Of a stretch of DNA of 64,000 nt, positions 35,301 to 45,520 are shown in pieces. Both the position numbers and the translations under genes were made by a program. The notes beneath the pieces were generated by a model, which was not told the origin of the DNA, ran no database searches, and was given only the letters and a program-made list of their open reading frames with translations. Numbering within the stretch: position 1 is the stretch's first letter; each line of letters starts with the position of its first letter. Source of the stretch: Aspidiotus rigidus (Eukaryota; Arthropoda; Insecta; Hemiptera; Diaspididae); the NCBI GenBank assembly GCA_035079385.1, contig JAVHKY010000023.1, forward strand, positions 9,399,501-9,463,500. Reading direction: 5' to 3'.

Positions 35301-35856
35301 ATGCACGAAGACAAATTCTAAGAAGAACTCCTTCGGTGCAGAAATCTGATATTTCTCTTTTCGCGAGTCAATTTTCACGAATCCTAGTACTAGGTATATT
35401 TTTTTACTAAAGATGCAACAAATTATTTTAATGAATTGCCAACTACCTAACTCGTAAGTTGAATTTTATATTGATGATCGTACGTTAGCTGGAACTATCT
35501 ATTCATTTAAATTTACTGTCGAAAACTCGTTTTTGTGATTTGTTTCTCTTCTCACTTTGACACCATGTTGAAGGAACCAAGTTGAACCATAATCTTGTAT
35601 GTTTTGCTTGCAAACTCATTACAGAAAACACGTCTTCGTGGTGCCACTAAAACGCTGTCTTAGTGGATTCCAGTTCCGCGGGTGTCTGAAAATATGTTCT
35701 CCTTTGTATGATCCAGTTTGCGGTACCGACAATAAAACGTACAGTAACGATTGTTTCCTCGAAATGGAAAACTGCAGGTCACGTTCACTAGTCCAAAAAC
35801 AATATTACGGAATCTGCGGTAAACCGACGGAAGAACCTAAAAACTACTTATATTAA
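23428..35856 (+). CDS. Secreted multi-domain Kazal-type serine protease inhibitor (nine domains; 5' exon missing)
   Basis: Nine exons were found: 23428-23559, 23934-24081, 25490-25651, 30580-30723, 30998-31168, 31260-31421, 31598-31720, 31888-32064 and 35625-35856 (stop TAA). All introns are GT-AG and phases agree throughout (1,1,2,2,2,2,2,2,2), giving about 483 residues. There are nine complete six-cysteine Kazal domains, each with the (P/Y)xCGxD...Y...C core. The residue two after the second Cys (P1) is Glu, Lys, Gln, Arg, Glu, Glu, Asn, Glu and Pro in order, so only domains 2 and 4 look like inhibitors of trypsin-like enzymes. The exon at 30998 could also start at 31041, but the earlier acceptor keeps phase and supplies the sixth Cys of domain 4 (KHVFEVP, like KHVFVVP in the last exon). 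The first exon must end in phase 1 and carry the signal peptide; it was not found. The protein should act outside the cell. Confidence 0.9.
24370..24643 (+). mobile_element. 5'-truncated LINE 3' end in a Kazal intron
   Basis: The frame reads [14 protein letters not shown]...[16 protein letters not shown] and stops. It aligns with the C-terminus of the LINE at 60705-61451 (CPTLQPLRSSLNIS...STLTYLRSTDF). It is followed by AATAGCCC...GTAAAAATAAAG and about 19 A residues, the same tail type as at 2581-2790 (reversed). Confidence 0.7.
26553..26700 (+). pseudogene. Nuclear mitochondrial insert: 3' end of COX2
   Basis: Read with the invertebrate mitochondrial code, the frame gives [13 protein letters not shown] and then [20 protein letters not shown] and a TAA stop. 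[13 protein letters not shown] is the CuA copper-binding loop of cytochrome c oxidase subunit II, and the preceding ITMLIIMPS aligns with the LNQTxFLINRP stretch of the family. Upstream there is one apparent indel near 26565 (NAI...). TGA must be read as Trp (LKW), so it cannot be expressed as such from the nucleus. Only about the last 45-50 residues are present. Confidence 0.85.
27050..27400 (-). pseudogene. Nuclear mitochondrial insert: decayed 5' part of COX1
   Basis: The minus strand reads [15 protein letters not shown] then a stop and GIPSGLI, aligning with the N-terminus of cytochrome c oxidase subunit I (WLFSTNHKDIGTLYFIFG.WSG). Further on, [18 protein letters not shown] aligns with the IFFMVMPIMIGGFGNWL block at about the expected distance. 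Many stops show long decay. It is in opposite orientation to the COX2 piece at 26553-26700, which is not the arrangement of an intact insect mitochondrial genome. The sequence between 26700 and 27050 is similarly AT-rich and may be more COX1, but I cannot assign it. Confidence 0.65.
28257..28600. repeat. Degenerate member of the TGACGTCA repeat family
   Basis: GACTTGAAAAAAT, GAACTGTATATATATGAGGAGG and TTGAAATAATTTTGAATGTC blocks match units of the array at 9890-10990, but the CRE-like core is lost. G- and GA-rich runs (a 16-nt G run near 28460) are included. Confidence 0.5.
28748..28887. repeat. Tandem repeat, about 35 bp by 4
   Basis: TTGTATATACGATTTTGTTA and GGCCTCTTAACATTTT alternate in four adjacent diverged units, with landmarks at 28761, 28796, 28829 and 28863. 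Confidence 0.8.
29010..30340 (-). mobile_element. Decayed LINE (RT thumb and RNase H) in a Kazal intron
   Basis: Minus-strand frames read first as the end of a reverse transcriptase (29815-30099: [18 protein letters not shown], matching RSQLDYGAPIYNLANKSS in the LINE at 61612-63333). RNase H follows at 29367-29663 ([14 protein letters not shown] and [16 protein letters not shown]), and its end lies near 29212-29409 ([15 protein letters not shown]). Stops and frameshifts are frequent. It lies between Kazal exons three and four and is antisense to the host gene. Confidence 0.75.
32065..33789. other. Kazal intron 8, first part: no gene seen
   Basis: Contains a 40-nt T run near 32317, AT-rich low complexity around 32460-32640, and weak TGACGTCA-family traces near 32390 and 32690-32830. 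No coding sequence was recognised. Confidence 0.4.
33790..34700 (+). mobile_element. Decayed LINE RNase H segment in a Kazal intron
   Basis: The plus strand reads [18 protein letters not shown], then [19 protein letters not shown], then [19 protein letters not shown]. These are three successive blocks of the LINE RNase H domain also seen at 60705-61451 (GHVDFPPHDSVDKAAKQAT). Multiple stops interrupt it. The sequence upstream (33790-34090) appears to be the RT-RNase H linker. Confidence 0.7.
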
Positions 35857-37696
35857 GAATCAGCTTTAGCTTGTACCTATTTTTCATTTTTTTGAAAATG
35901 TCTTTCGAATAAGGAGAATGTGTACTTTCAGCCAAAATTTTTAGGAACATTTTTATCGACATCGAGCCATTTTGTGCGCTAGTATAAATTTACCAGCGCG
36001 TTAGGACAGTGGTTCTATATTAATCAAAAAAACACGACTTTCATCGACGTATTATACTTTCTTTTTCTACCTAAGTATTCTTATTACTTTTTTTTTCGTA
36101 TGCTTAAATTATTCTCTTTTTAAAATTTTTTGATGCTCGAATATTTGACTGCAATTGTTTGTACTCGAGATAGTCAAATATTTCCTCGTAATAGCTGTCA
36201 ATAATTAAGAATAATATCAAAAATTATTCGTAATATTTCTATTTATTCTACTGTGACATTATATTAATTAGAAATCTAATTGATTGATTTTACCATACAT
36301 GTTTTTCATCTTTTTTTTTTTTTTTTTTTTTTTCTTTCTTTCTTTCATTTTTGTAAATCTCATTTTTTGCTAGAATTTAAGTAATGTGATGTTCAATTTT
36401 TAATGTAAATCTGTATCAGTAAAATCATAATTTATTGTTTTCGGTGATCATATTCTTCCTTGGAAGCGTCTCTTTGTCCGAATTTCTAGATACGATAAGT
36501 CAAAATTTGCGAGAATTTTTATTCCAGAAGATTTGCGCATCAACTCTTATAGAATATTATTTTTGAAAGGTATTTTACGCCTTTGAAGACTTCCAATCTG
36601 TAGCGAAATTGACAAGTTTAGTGAAGCTGATGCAAAAGTTTCTCAGAAGATGTACGAGCAAGGATGATAATGTTCGTTTTATTGATTCATATTAGTATAT
36701 TATGATAAATACGCCCTCGTTCAATAACTGGGGAAGTATTGAATATTATAACTCCTGAAAATGAATCAGTCTAACTTCCCGAGCTTTTCTAAGCACACAT
36801 TTTGAAGTAACCAACTTAATTTTTCCACACCATCGTATCAATAAATTTGATGCCGATTTGTTAAACAGATTGTTTTGAGGAAGCTGCGAATTTTTTAAAT
36901 TAGACACCTTTTGCAATTCATTCCAGCACCTTTCAAGTAGTGTTCGTGATTAAGAAGGTTATATACGTCTTGTTTTGGTGGATTGAATATAAGAAACCAC
37001 AAATCTGACGCATAAAAAAAGGACAACCATTAGTCATAATACAGGAATCCGCAATTATTTGTATAAATATTCTTCGTATTATCAGGTTTACATCGACCAA
37101 ATAATGCAAAAGAATCAAAGTCATCGTTAACGCAGAGATACACGAGCAGCAACTGTGCAACCAGCGAATTACTAGCGATGTAAATATTCGATGAGCATTC
37201 AGAAAAAAAAAGACAACATTAGAATATTTTGTTTTAATCATTAGTTCCTGCTTCTGAAGCTCCTCGTTCTGAAGAAGAAAGATGTATACTTCCAAAACGT
37301 TTGTAAAATCTCGAGAACTTTCGTATCATCGAAGTGACTGAAGATTCTGATTCGAGATTTCTATTCTCTTTTTCTAGAATTAGTCATCGCGTTCGGCAGG
37401 ACGTCAAGAAACCAAAAATCTACCGAAAAGTGCAATTAAACTGATAAAGATACTTCATATTTTATTCTTTCAAGTAAATACAAAATGAAAAAAATTCTGC
37501 CAAAGAGCTAGGTAGACTTAAAGTCGGTATTCGCTCTAATTTATAAATGAAATAGGTAATTTCAAAAAAATATAGAAACGAAAACAATAATACGAATGAA
37601 TTTGCTTCGAATAATTAGGTAGCAGTGAAGTGGTAACAATGATCTCGTTATGTTCAGTCTACGTCGAATTGAATTCAGAATCTGCTGATGGACATT
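35857..37696. other. Kazal 3' region and intergenic spacer
   Basis: AT-rich, with T-runs near 36310-36335. Contains the presumed 3' untranslated region of the Kazal gene and the convergent end of METTL3. A 120-codon minus-strand frame at 36933-37295 has no family resemblance. Confidence 0.4.
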
Positions 37697-40510
37697 TCAG
37701 CTTTTCGTATTCGTCAGACTGTAACCATCTGGGTAACGTTTGTTGTACATTTTGATAATATCTGGATCCACCAGTCTGATACCTTCGACCTGGTTACCTA
37801 ACGTTATCCTGTTGTATCGATAAAAAAGATTCTCAATCATCAAGGTCTCCATTAAATAGTTTCGCAATGGTTAACTCACCAGTTCGGTTGAACGTTGTGT
37901 GCTCGTCCGAACAATTCGATTTTTCTGGTACCCGGTGATAGTCTTTCGATAATACCGTAAATTTCATCCGGCTTATGACTAGTATCTCGCACTTCAGACA
38001 CGATTACATCACAATCGAGGCCACGATTCAAATTTCTCGGATTTCCTTTCATCCCAACCTACAATGGAAGAGATTTCGATCACATTGAATTTGAAACTCC
38101 AGTAAACCATCTAACTTACCAAACAATGTTCTTTTCCGTGATTCAGCCAATGACCAGTTCTACCAGTTCGAATAATTCGTTGAAGTTGATTCGTTTTGAC
38201 CCAGACGAGTTCGTCTATGTATTCATAACCCCACAGAGCCATACACTCTCTTCCAAGTTCCATTGCTCTACGTAACGAGAAGTTCAAGTTGATGGAATCA
38301 ATGGATATTTTAAAGATTTAGAATACACTCAACCTAAAGTCCAATTACCTGCCAGTGACCCACAAGAACAAGAGCCCTTCATCTTGTAAATTTGGAACAC
38401 CCAATTGTCGCATTTCGTCGTCCGATAATGTGCCATAGGGGAGCTCCATATGTATATCCCAAGGTGGGTCCGCCATGACGACTGCGAATTTTCCTGTACG
38501 TTCACAAAAGCAGTAACTTTGAGAATAGATTAGACGGGAGGGGAATATGGCAAAGAAAAGTACCATGGTGTGGCAGGGCGAATCAATGGATGAGGGGTGT
38601 TTAAAAATATATAATTGAAATTTGTTCGATTTTACGGTAGCACTCATTCGTGGAAAGAGGGGAAAGTCACATCGTACACACTCCCCCTTGCTCGGCTGCC
38701 ATTTCTCGGCGTATTGAAGGAGATCGATAAGATTAAAATACCCACCTAAAATTGATGTATCAAAGAATCTTAAGTCACACTGAATCCACTGCGAAGGATA
38801 TAAAATGGTATTTTCCACGCCAGATAATTTTTTCTTCGGAGGAGAAATAGGTTCTGACGATTGATTGCAAGAATTTCTAACTTCATCGGTAAAAGTTTTA
38901 TCGACTTCATAATGGACATACCTATACCAAACATACAAGCGAATTAACAATTTTCAAACATAATATCACTCGACATTTTTATTATTTTCTTTCCCCAGTC
39001 ATTTATAAAACTCTCACTTGCACGTATCCATATGAAAACACGTATTTAAGTACGAGCAATCTCCCAAACTTTCTTCCGTATGTGGTTCAATAATTTTTCT
39101 GAAATGTAATTTCTTGCAGTTTTTGTTACCTTCGAGCGAGCATTCTAAATGCGTTCGATGTGAACAGAATTCCATCACTTGGGTACCTACAAATACAAAC
39201 CGATAATTATTCTTGAGAAAAATTGAATAAAATATTATAGGAAGAAGTTCCATAGTCGATTCTTGGGCAAGAAATTCGTCTCGTGATATTGCAATATAAG
39301 GTGAAAATAATAAACCGGGAAGAAACAGACCCGTAGTTCAGAAACGGCACCAGGAAATAGAAGAAGGAATGATGAGAACACTTGATGAGAGACAAAGAAA
39401 AACAATGAAGAGAAAAAGAAGAAAAGAAAAGAAGAAATAATTAGAGGAAATGAATCAGTCATTAGCAGCGGAAAAACCTTACGTATTTCGATTGGCGTTA
39501 CCTCCTTGAGATCGAAATCGTTCGGTCAATGATCGTTGTTTCGTGGTTGGTTTACTGAGCAAATCTAATATTTCCTCTCCAATTTTTTTCACTTGTTTTT
39601 CACGTATAGAAGGTGTGCTGATCAACGACTATGGGAAAAAATATGGAAAAATGATTATCACGCAAGTATCCCTACAAAACATAGATGAACATCAGGTAAA
39701 ATTCCTGCACTCACCAAGATTTCATTCACAGGTTCATTCTTAGTTTCTTTCAACTTTTTGACGGAAGATACTTCATTGATTGTACTATCATGTTCTCCAT
39801 GACCGTCTAGAATTATTTTTTCATTCAACAAAGTGAAATTAATTTTTGTAATAACAATTTGAAAAGCTCACTTTTTCTCCTGTCTCCGGGACTACCTAGA
39901 TTTATATTACTGGTACCATCGTTCGATTCTGAAATTCTAAATTCCAACACGACAGCAGACAATTTAGTTTGGTCGGTAGTTATCACATCTACTTCAGATT
40001 CTTTCTCTTTAAGGCACTCATTGGTACTGCAATGAAAAAACAACATGCAAGTTTCACTGAAGAATTTTATCGATCAAGAAACGAATGTAACCAACTTAAT
40101 TAATTTCTGGAGAGAGAATTTATGAAGTAAACTGCACACAGCCGAATGAGAAATATTCTGAGACGGGACACGCTTCCGTAACGAAGATAACAACTGCTTA
40201 GAAGATATCGGCAATGTCAAAGAGAAATTAGATAATTCTTCCAGAAGATAAAGCTCGACCTGATCGTCGACTTTATGGCAGTCTTCGATACTTTCAATTG
40301 CGGTACCATTTTCTCCTACAAAATGAAGAAGTGTAAGGAATTTTGTTCAAAATTAACTGGCGGAACATTTTTGACAAAATTACCTGTTGCAGAAATTGTA
40401 TTCGACTTGTTCAATAGAATTTGTCTTTCGGTTTTTCGTTTCTGCAACTTTTCGCGAATGCTGTTACGCTTATTCTTAACAGCTTGGATACTTTCCCACG
40501 TGTCACACAT
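37697..40510 (-). CDS. METTL3: N6-adenosine-methyltransferase catalytic subunit METTL3
   Basis: METTL3 writes m6A on mRNA in a nuclear complex with METTL14, using S-adenosylmethionine. Eleven exons: 40384-40510, 40092-40315, 39872-40016, 39715-39806, 39502-39628, 39018-39186, 38746-38921, 38349-38493, 38120-38267, 37880-38058 and 37697-37808. Together they give 547 residues (human about 580). The N-terminus ([14 protein letters not shown]) matches the family's MSDTWxSIQ start. Two CCCH zinc fingers fall at about residues 240-302 ([11 protein letters not shown]...HMDTCKYVHYE). The catalytic [14 protein letters not shown] has DPPW at about 362-365. The C-terminal [11 protein letters not shown], which helps bind SAM, is intact, and the end is [11 protein letters not shown]. 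Exons 1 and 2 supply the leader helix and the LTLP region. Only the exon 3 acceptor is uncertain: a stronger CAG lies 10 bp upstream but breaks the frame. All catalytic residues I can check are present, so it should be active. Confidence 0.95.
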
Positions 40511-40849
40511 TTCAAAAAACTAGCTCACCGAGCCAGTATAAGGTAGCTTCCTATACGAATCAATAGTAAAATTGACGTTTCAAAGTTATTTTTATAAGCA
40601 GACGATCAATAAACTCAAGGTTAAGTAGAATCAATTCGAAAATAACACAATAACTGTAACAAAATGTGAGTCAATAATTTAATACGCCGAAATTGTCATA
40701 AATATTAGAAATTCACTTAACACTAAGAAAATAAATTGAAGTAGGTATGCCTCAAAATGAGCGAAGTATCACAAAGACGTTAAGCAGAAATTAATTTAAA
40801 AAATAAAAAAGATAAAAAACGAAACACGATTTTAAAGAAAAGTAATAAT

Positions 40850-41179
40850 TTAAAGAAAATGCGGTTCGGCATCAGTCAATACGCTTGAAGCGTTCACGTA
40901 AATGTCACTTTCTTTATCAATTTCGGTGGCACCTTCAATGGTCACTTTTAGATCGTCGTAAGCTTTCTGCAGTCTTCTCATGGTATCAGGAACCATCATG
41001 TTCGCTTCCTTCAACACCTCAGTTTGCTTCTTAATAAAGTACTCATCCTTTCCTTCGTCTTTATATTGCTTCAATTTTTCTTGTAATATTCGTGCTTCCT
41101 GCTCATACATTATTTTCTCTTTCGTAAGACGCCTCAACGTACCAGTTTTAATTTTCAGATTCTTCGCTTGGCCTTCCAT
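40850..41179 (-). CDS. TBCA: Tubulin-specific chaperone A (TBCA)
   Basis: A single-exon gene of 109 residues, the normal length of the family (human 108). Tubulin cofactor A is a cytosolic three-helix bundle that captures beta-tubulin released by the chaperonin CCT and passes it on for heterodimer assembly. The first helix region reads KIKTGTLRRLTKEKIMYEQEA, matching the family's IKTGVVKRLxKEKxMYExEA. The second carries IKKQTEVLKEANMMVPDTMRRL, matching the KKQ.E.LqEs.MMiPDcqrRLe block. There is no signal or membrane segment. The start at 41179 (MEGQAKNLKIKTG) fits the usual short leader. It lies 339 bp upstream of METTL3 on the same strand and divergent from EXOSC5 across about 1.1 kb. The missing introns could mean ancestral intron loss. 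Confidence 0.95.
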   Translation of the reverse strand: MEGQAKNLKIKTGTLRRLTKEKIMYEQEARILQEKLKQYKDEGKDEYFIKKQTEVLKEANMMVPDTMRRLQKAYDDLKVTIEGATEIDKESDIYVNASSVLTDAEPHFL

Positions 41180-42275
41180 TTTTTTCTTTCAAAAGCATAT
41201 ACCTGAGGTGAGTTCGGAATTGACAACGGAAGAGTTCGACTTATTTCTTTCCTTAGATGATTTTATAATCCGAATATTTTCGTATTCAAATTATGAGGAG
41301 TTCAAGATTGCAAAATATTGTACGACTCACGAATCACGTTTTCAAATACAATCACGCGACGATTATGAAATTATTGGACCCATCTTTGACGTTGGTTTTG
41401 AATGGTCAACTGAATGAATGAATTGATTTCTGAATAAAGACACACTACTTTCTACAAGTTTACGTACGGTGAATATTTTCCGTGTATCACATCTGTTCTA
41501 AGTTCACGATTCCGAATTTCTGTTCATTTAGATTAAAAATTCCGGCATTCATTACCACAAGATTACAACAAACAGCGATCTTCATGCGTTCACTGCATAA
41601 TAAAAAATTTCAGTAATGATTGGTTGATAGGTAGCCAGCCACTGGATGGACTAGTGAGTAGTGACTGGAGTGAGGAATGACGAGAAAACAAACCAAGGAG
41701 AGTGATCATTATGTGGATCATACGTTTTTTTTTATTCATCATAAAAAAGGAATCAAGAATCTCGACAACAATTCTGAGAAAAGTATCCATTGTACGAGTG
41801 TAAGAATAACTCATTCCCGAATCTATTTTACCGCCTCTCTGTTTTCATTTGAGATTCATTTGTTTTCTTTCTGAAACATAGGCGCGCTAGCGTTTGGGCA
41901 TTCGGAATGAAAATCATCCGGAGACTTCCGAAGTGCTTCGTAACTTCGAGGTAATTCAAAGACGTGGGAAAGATTAGAATTAGTATTTTCTTCGACTCCA
42001 TAAATTATATTATTAGAAAGTTTAATTTTTCATTGATTACAAAAATCATTGAGTCAAGCGTCATCGCGTCAATAGCTGTCCGTTTGAGCCACAGCCAAGC
42101 GTTTGAGATCTGCTTGTTATCACCTTATCACGTAAGGCGCTAGATATCACGCTGCCATAAAACAATTCGCCGGTTCCAAAGAAACAACGAGGAGTAAAGG
42201 ACTCTGAATGAAATCGCTACCACTATTATTTGTATATTTAATGAATATTGTACAATATTAGTATCCTTTGTACAT
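41180..42275. other. Divergent intergenic region TBCA / EXOSC5
   Basis: About 1.1 kb between the start codons of two oppositely oriented genes, so it should hold both promoters. I see no clear TATA box at either. Short plus-strand frames near 41210-41420 and 41677-41874 have no recognisable content. Confidence 0.5.
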
Positions 42276-44139
42276 ATGGACGAGCTAGAAATTCCTCACA
42301 ATATTGGAACTCCGAATCTGAAATGCGAATTGAACACACTGTCAAGGGCTGATGGATCTTGTATTTTATGTTATAGTGAGTTCGAAAATTTGTTATAACT
42401 ATCGTGACTATTAAGAGTGATGTAGTGCTCTTTCATTAGTATACGATAATATTTTCAGATCAAAACGTTGTGGCAGCAGCAGTCTATGGCCCTGTAGAGG
42501 TAAAGCTCCATAAATTACTCATCGACAAAGCTTCTATGGAAGTGATTTTCAAACCTCAGAGTGGACAATCACGTAAGTTTTCCAGTCATGTGCGATGAAA
42601 TTAAGATATAGTTATTCGTAGGTATGTACCAACCAGCAATCAAAGCGCTAATTTCCGGTACTAGCCATATTAGTTGTCGATATCGTGTGCCTACGAGTAT
42701 TTATTTCGATTGAGTCATCAATAGTCTCGAAGCGCTCTAATAATTTGGTTGTAGACTAAACGAAACAATTATTCAAATATCTTGTCGATCAGCCATTCCA
42801 TACTACTCTCGTAATCAAAGTTTTCGAAGAAAAATGTCTACAAATCATTTTAGTTGCCAACGTTAAGAACTTTTTTTCGTATACTTTTTTTTTTGAATTT
42901 TTCATGACTATGAAAAAAGAAAACGAAATCACGTTGATGTGGAACAAATAAAAATCTCTTTGAAATTGACAAACGACGAATGCTTTAATTGAGGGTAATT
43001 GTTTGTTTCAGAAATTGGTGACCGATTGTATGAATCTATCATTAGTCAAATTTGTGCTACCGCTATTATCACCACCTTCTATCCCCGGACCTCTATTTAT
43101 GTCATCATTCAAGAAATGCAAAAATCAGGAGAGGTGAATGTGGTATTTGAATTGTGATTTCATCGAAGTTTCATAAATTTTTTCAATACTTCAATTTTTT
43201 TCATTTGTTTTTTAGACATTAGCTTCATCTATAAATGCGACATGTCTGGCATTAATTCATTCAGGTATTTCTATGAATTATCTATTTGCTGCTATCACAA
43301 CGCCGGTACATCCGCGAGATGAAACAGATATCGAATTAGAGGTAATTAATGTACTACTCAAGATCATTGTTACAAAACGTCTGCAACCTGTTATATCGCA
43401 CGTCAATGTCATCCTTCTAAATTTTTTCGAAGTTAGATTTCGACTTCAAACAGGGTAGACAGACTTTGATATGAATTTTTAACGATTTTCATTAGACTTC
43501 CAATCGAATCGTTTAAGAGCCCTGCTGTAGTGTATCGGCCCAGAATTTCAAGTCGATGAATATTGGCTTGAAATGAATCATTTAAGCTTGAAGGAAAATC
43601 GAAATGTTTACGTAGAATTTTAATTCAATCATCATGAAAATGTGACCTGGTTTGAATGAAGGCATCGAGCGTCCAACTAACGAATTACATAACATTTTAG
43701 CTGCTGTTTTACGTTGTATTTTTAAAAAAAGAAAGGTCGATGTAATCGGTGTTAATGAATATCTGTACAGTCACTGTGTCGATATCGATATCCATTAATA
43801 TCAATTATCCCGATGTTTTGTTTTTTAGTTTCCGTTGATAATTTGCCTTTGAACTTTCACTGCCTTCTCATGGAACCAGGTCACAAATATTGAGAAATAG
43901 TGATATTTCTGAATGACACGTGAAAGCATTGTTCTTGCCTTAATTTACAGAAAAGTGATACCGAACCAAGTGTAACGTTTGTTTTTGAAAATACATCCGA
44001 TAAAATTCTTGCTGTCGACTCCAATGGCAAAATAACGGATGCTGAGTACAAAAAATGCCTAGAAATAAGTAGAAAATCGTCCGCGGCAATTTTTAAATTT
44101 TATAAAGATATGATTAGTAAATATGCGTTGAAAATGTAA
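42276..44139 (+). CDS. EXOSC5: Exosome complex component RRP46
   Basis: Subunit of the nine-protein RNA exosome ring, which feeds RNA to the DIS3/RRP6 nucleases in nucleus and cytoplasm; it has an RNase PH fold without catalytic activity in animals. Five exons: 42276-42375, 42459-42572, 43012-43133, 43216-43341 and 43951-44139, all GT-AG and in phase. Together they give 216 residues (human 235). The N-terminus has LKCELNTLSRADGSC, matching the family's EQNLLSRPDGSA, then VVAAAVYGPVEVKLHKLLIDKA with the conserved GPxEVK. The middle has TTFYPRTSIYVIIQEMQKSG, and exon 4 has LASSINATCLALIHSGI. The C-terminal exon matches the LxxCLxxxxxxSxxIFxFYK ending. The short terminus compared with human is normal for insects. 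The first ATG gives the usual short leader. Confidence 0.93.
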
Positions 44140-44645
44140 TTTAAATCTTTCTTTTGTTGTATTTTTCTGTTTTTATGGTTGTTAGAAAGCATGAATTTTT
44201 CTTTTTTTCTCGATCTTAATTAAAAGTTGTGTACTTCGACGCGAAGACGCACTATTGAAAAGATGGAAACCAGAATCATGGAAAAAACAGTATCCTAGTT
44301 TTAAAAAGTCTGGATTGAAAACAAGATAAAGAAAACAACGTCCTATTCTCCTCCTCAGAAGTCAAAATCTCAATAGAACATAACATTGGTTGATACCGTA
44401 CGCGTTCTGTTGGTCATTTCCATGCAGGCATAGGAAAGAGCTACTACTGCATTCAAATCGTTTGTCCTTGTGTACTGAGCTAACCAAACATAAATAACCA
44501 GCTTCGAAATTTCGATGTATTTTCTGAAATTTAGCCTGTTATTACCTTATTAGAACGAAATTATTAGGATATTGTTACACATATCAAATGTTGCCAGCGG
44601 ACGTGAAAAAGGACAACGATATCAAATACAATAATTTTTCTCAGC

Positions 44646-44921
44646 TCTATAACTAACAGAAAAGTTTGCGCAACTTCTGGAGTTCGAAGAAAAAAATTAC
44701 AAAATCTGCTATCAACTTTGGAAACCATCAGGCGTCAGCATCAGCACGCAATCAGCCTCGTCTACCTAGACCGGACGTATCTGCACATCAACGATCAGCA
44801 AAACAAGGTATTTTTGTCGGATCAGGAGAATCCTTTTTCCGCAGATTGTACATTCGCAGATACGTCCATTTCACTTTGTACGGCAGCGACTGTTGCACTA
44901 TTGTGTAGCTCTGATACTTAG
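44646..44921 (+). CDS. Possible exon of an unidentified gene
   Basis: After a good acceptor (ATTTTTCTCAG) the plus strand stays open to a TAG at 44921 in a frame that reads like protein, for example LQNLLSTLETIRRQ and ISLVYLDRTYLHINDQQNK. A donor-like AAG|GTATTT lies at 44813 in mid-frame. The block is richer in G and C than its surroundings. It sits between EXOSC5 and the TMUB gene. I cannot name a family, and a competing 80-codon frame overlaps it. Confidence 0.25.
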   Translation, partial: SITNRKVCATSGVRRKKLQNLLSTLETIRRQHQHAISLVYLDRTYLHINDQQNKVFLSDQENPFSADCTFADTSISLCTAATVALLCSSDT

Positions 44922-45520
44922 CTTTCAGCTTCAAGCCTTCAAGTTACGACTTCTAGCTATTCTGGCTTCATCCTAAAAAAAAATTTCCGAAGCTGAGAGC
45001 CTTGTTCACGTCATTACTTTCTTTGAGAAGGTTGTTATGGGTGATAATGAGAACTTTGTAAACAAAATACGCGATAAGAACAACATAATTCTAGGTACCT
45101 AGCTAGTTTGAAGAAAAATCCGAAGAACTAATCAGAAATAGCTATTGACTATCTCTTTTGGTAATTAGTCCTTGGTTTTGCAAACGTACGGCTTAGAATC
45201 CAAATCTGTGCTCGAGATAGAGAACTCCGTTCATTAATTACTGGGAAAAATATCTGATGGAACTGTTCTGAGAGTAAGTATACCGTTTGATCTCTGCCTG
45301 ATTATTTTGTTCTTTCATCAATGCCCGAGAGAGATGGACCAAAGAGAGACAGATGGAAAGAGCCAGCAAGTCAGTTCATTCATCTTTGGATTTCATGACT
45401 TGAGAGTTCGAAGTACAGGATGTCGAAAATTACGAACTAATACTGACCCCTACTTTCATCGTGTCTTTGTTGAATGACATACTAATTCACGATATGTTTA
45501 CAGATTGCCTCTGAAGAAAC

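Noticed and set aside
36933..37295. 120-codon minus-strand frame between the Kazal gene and METTL3
   Set aside because: Hydrophobic composition expected from AT-rich DNA; no start context or homology visible.
40980..41417. 145-codon plus-strand frame antisense to TBCA
   Set aside because: Its first half mirrors the TBCA coding strand and the rest has no recognisable content.
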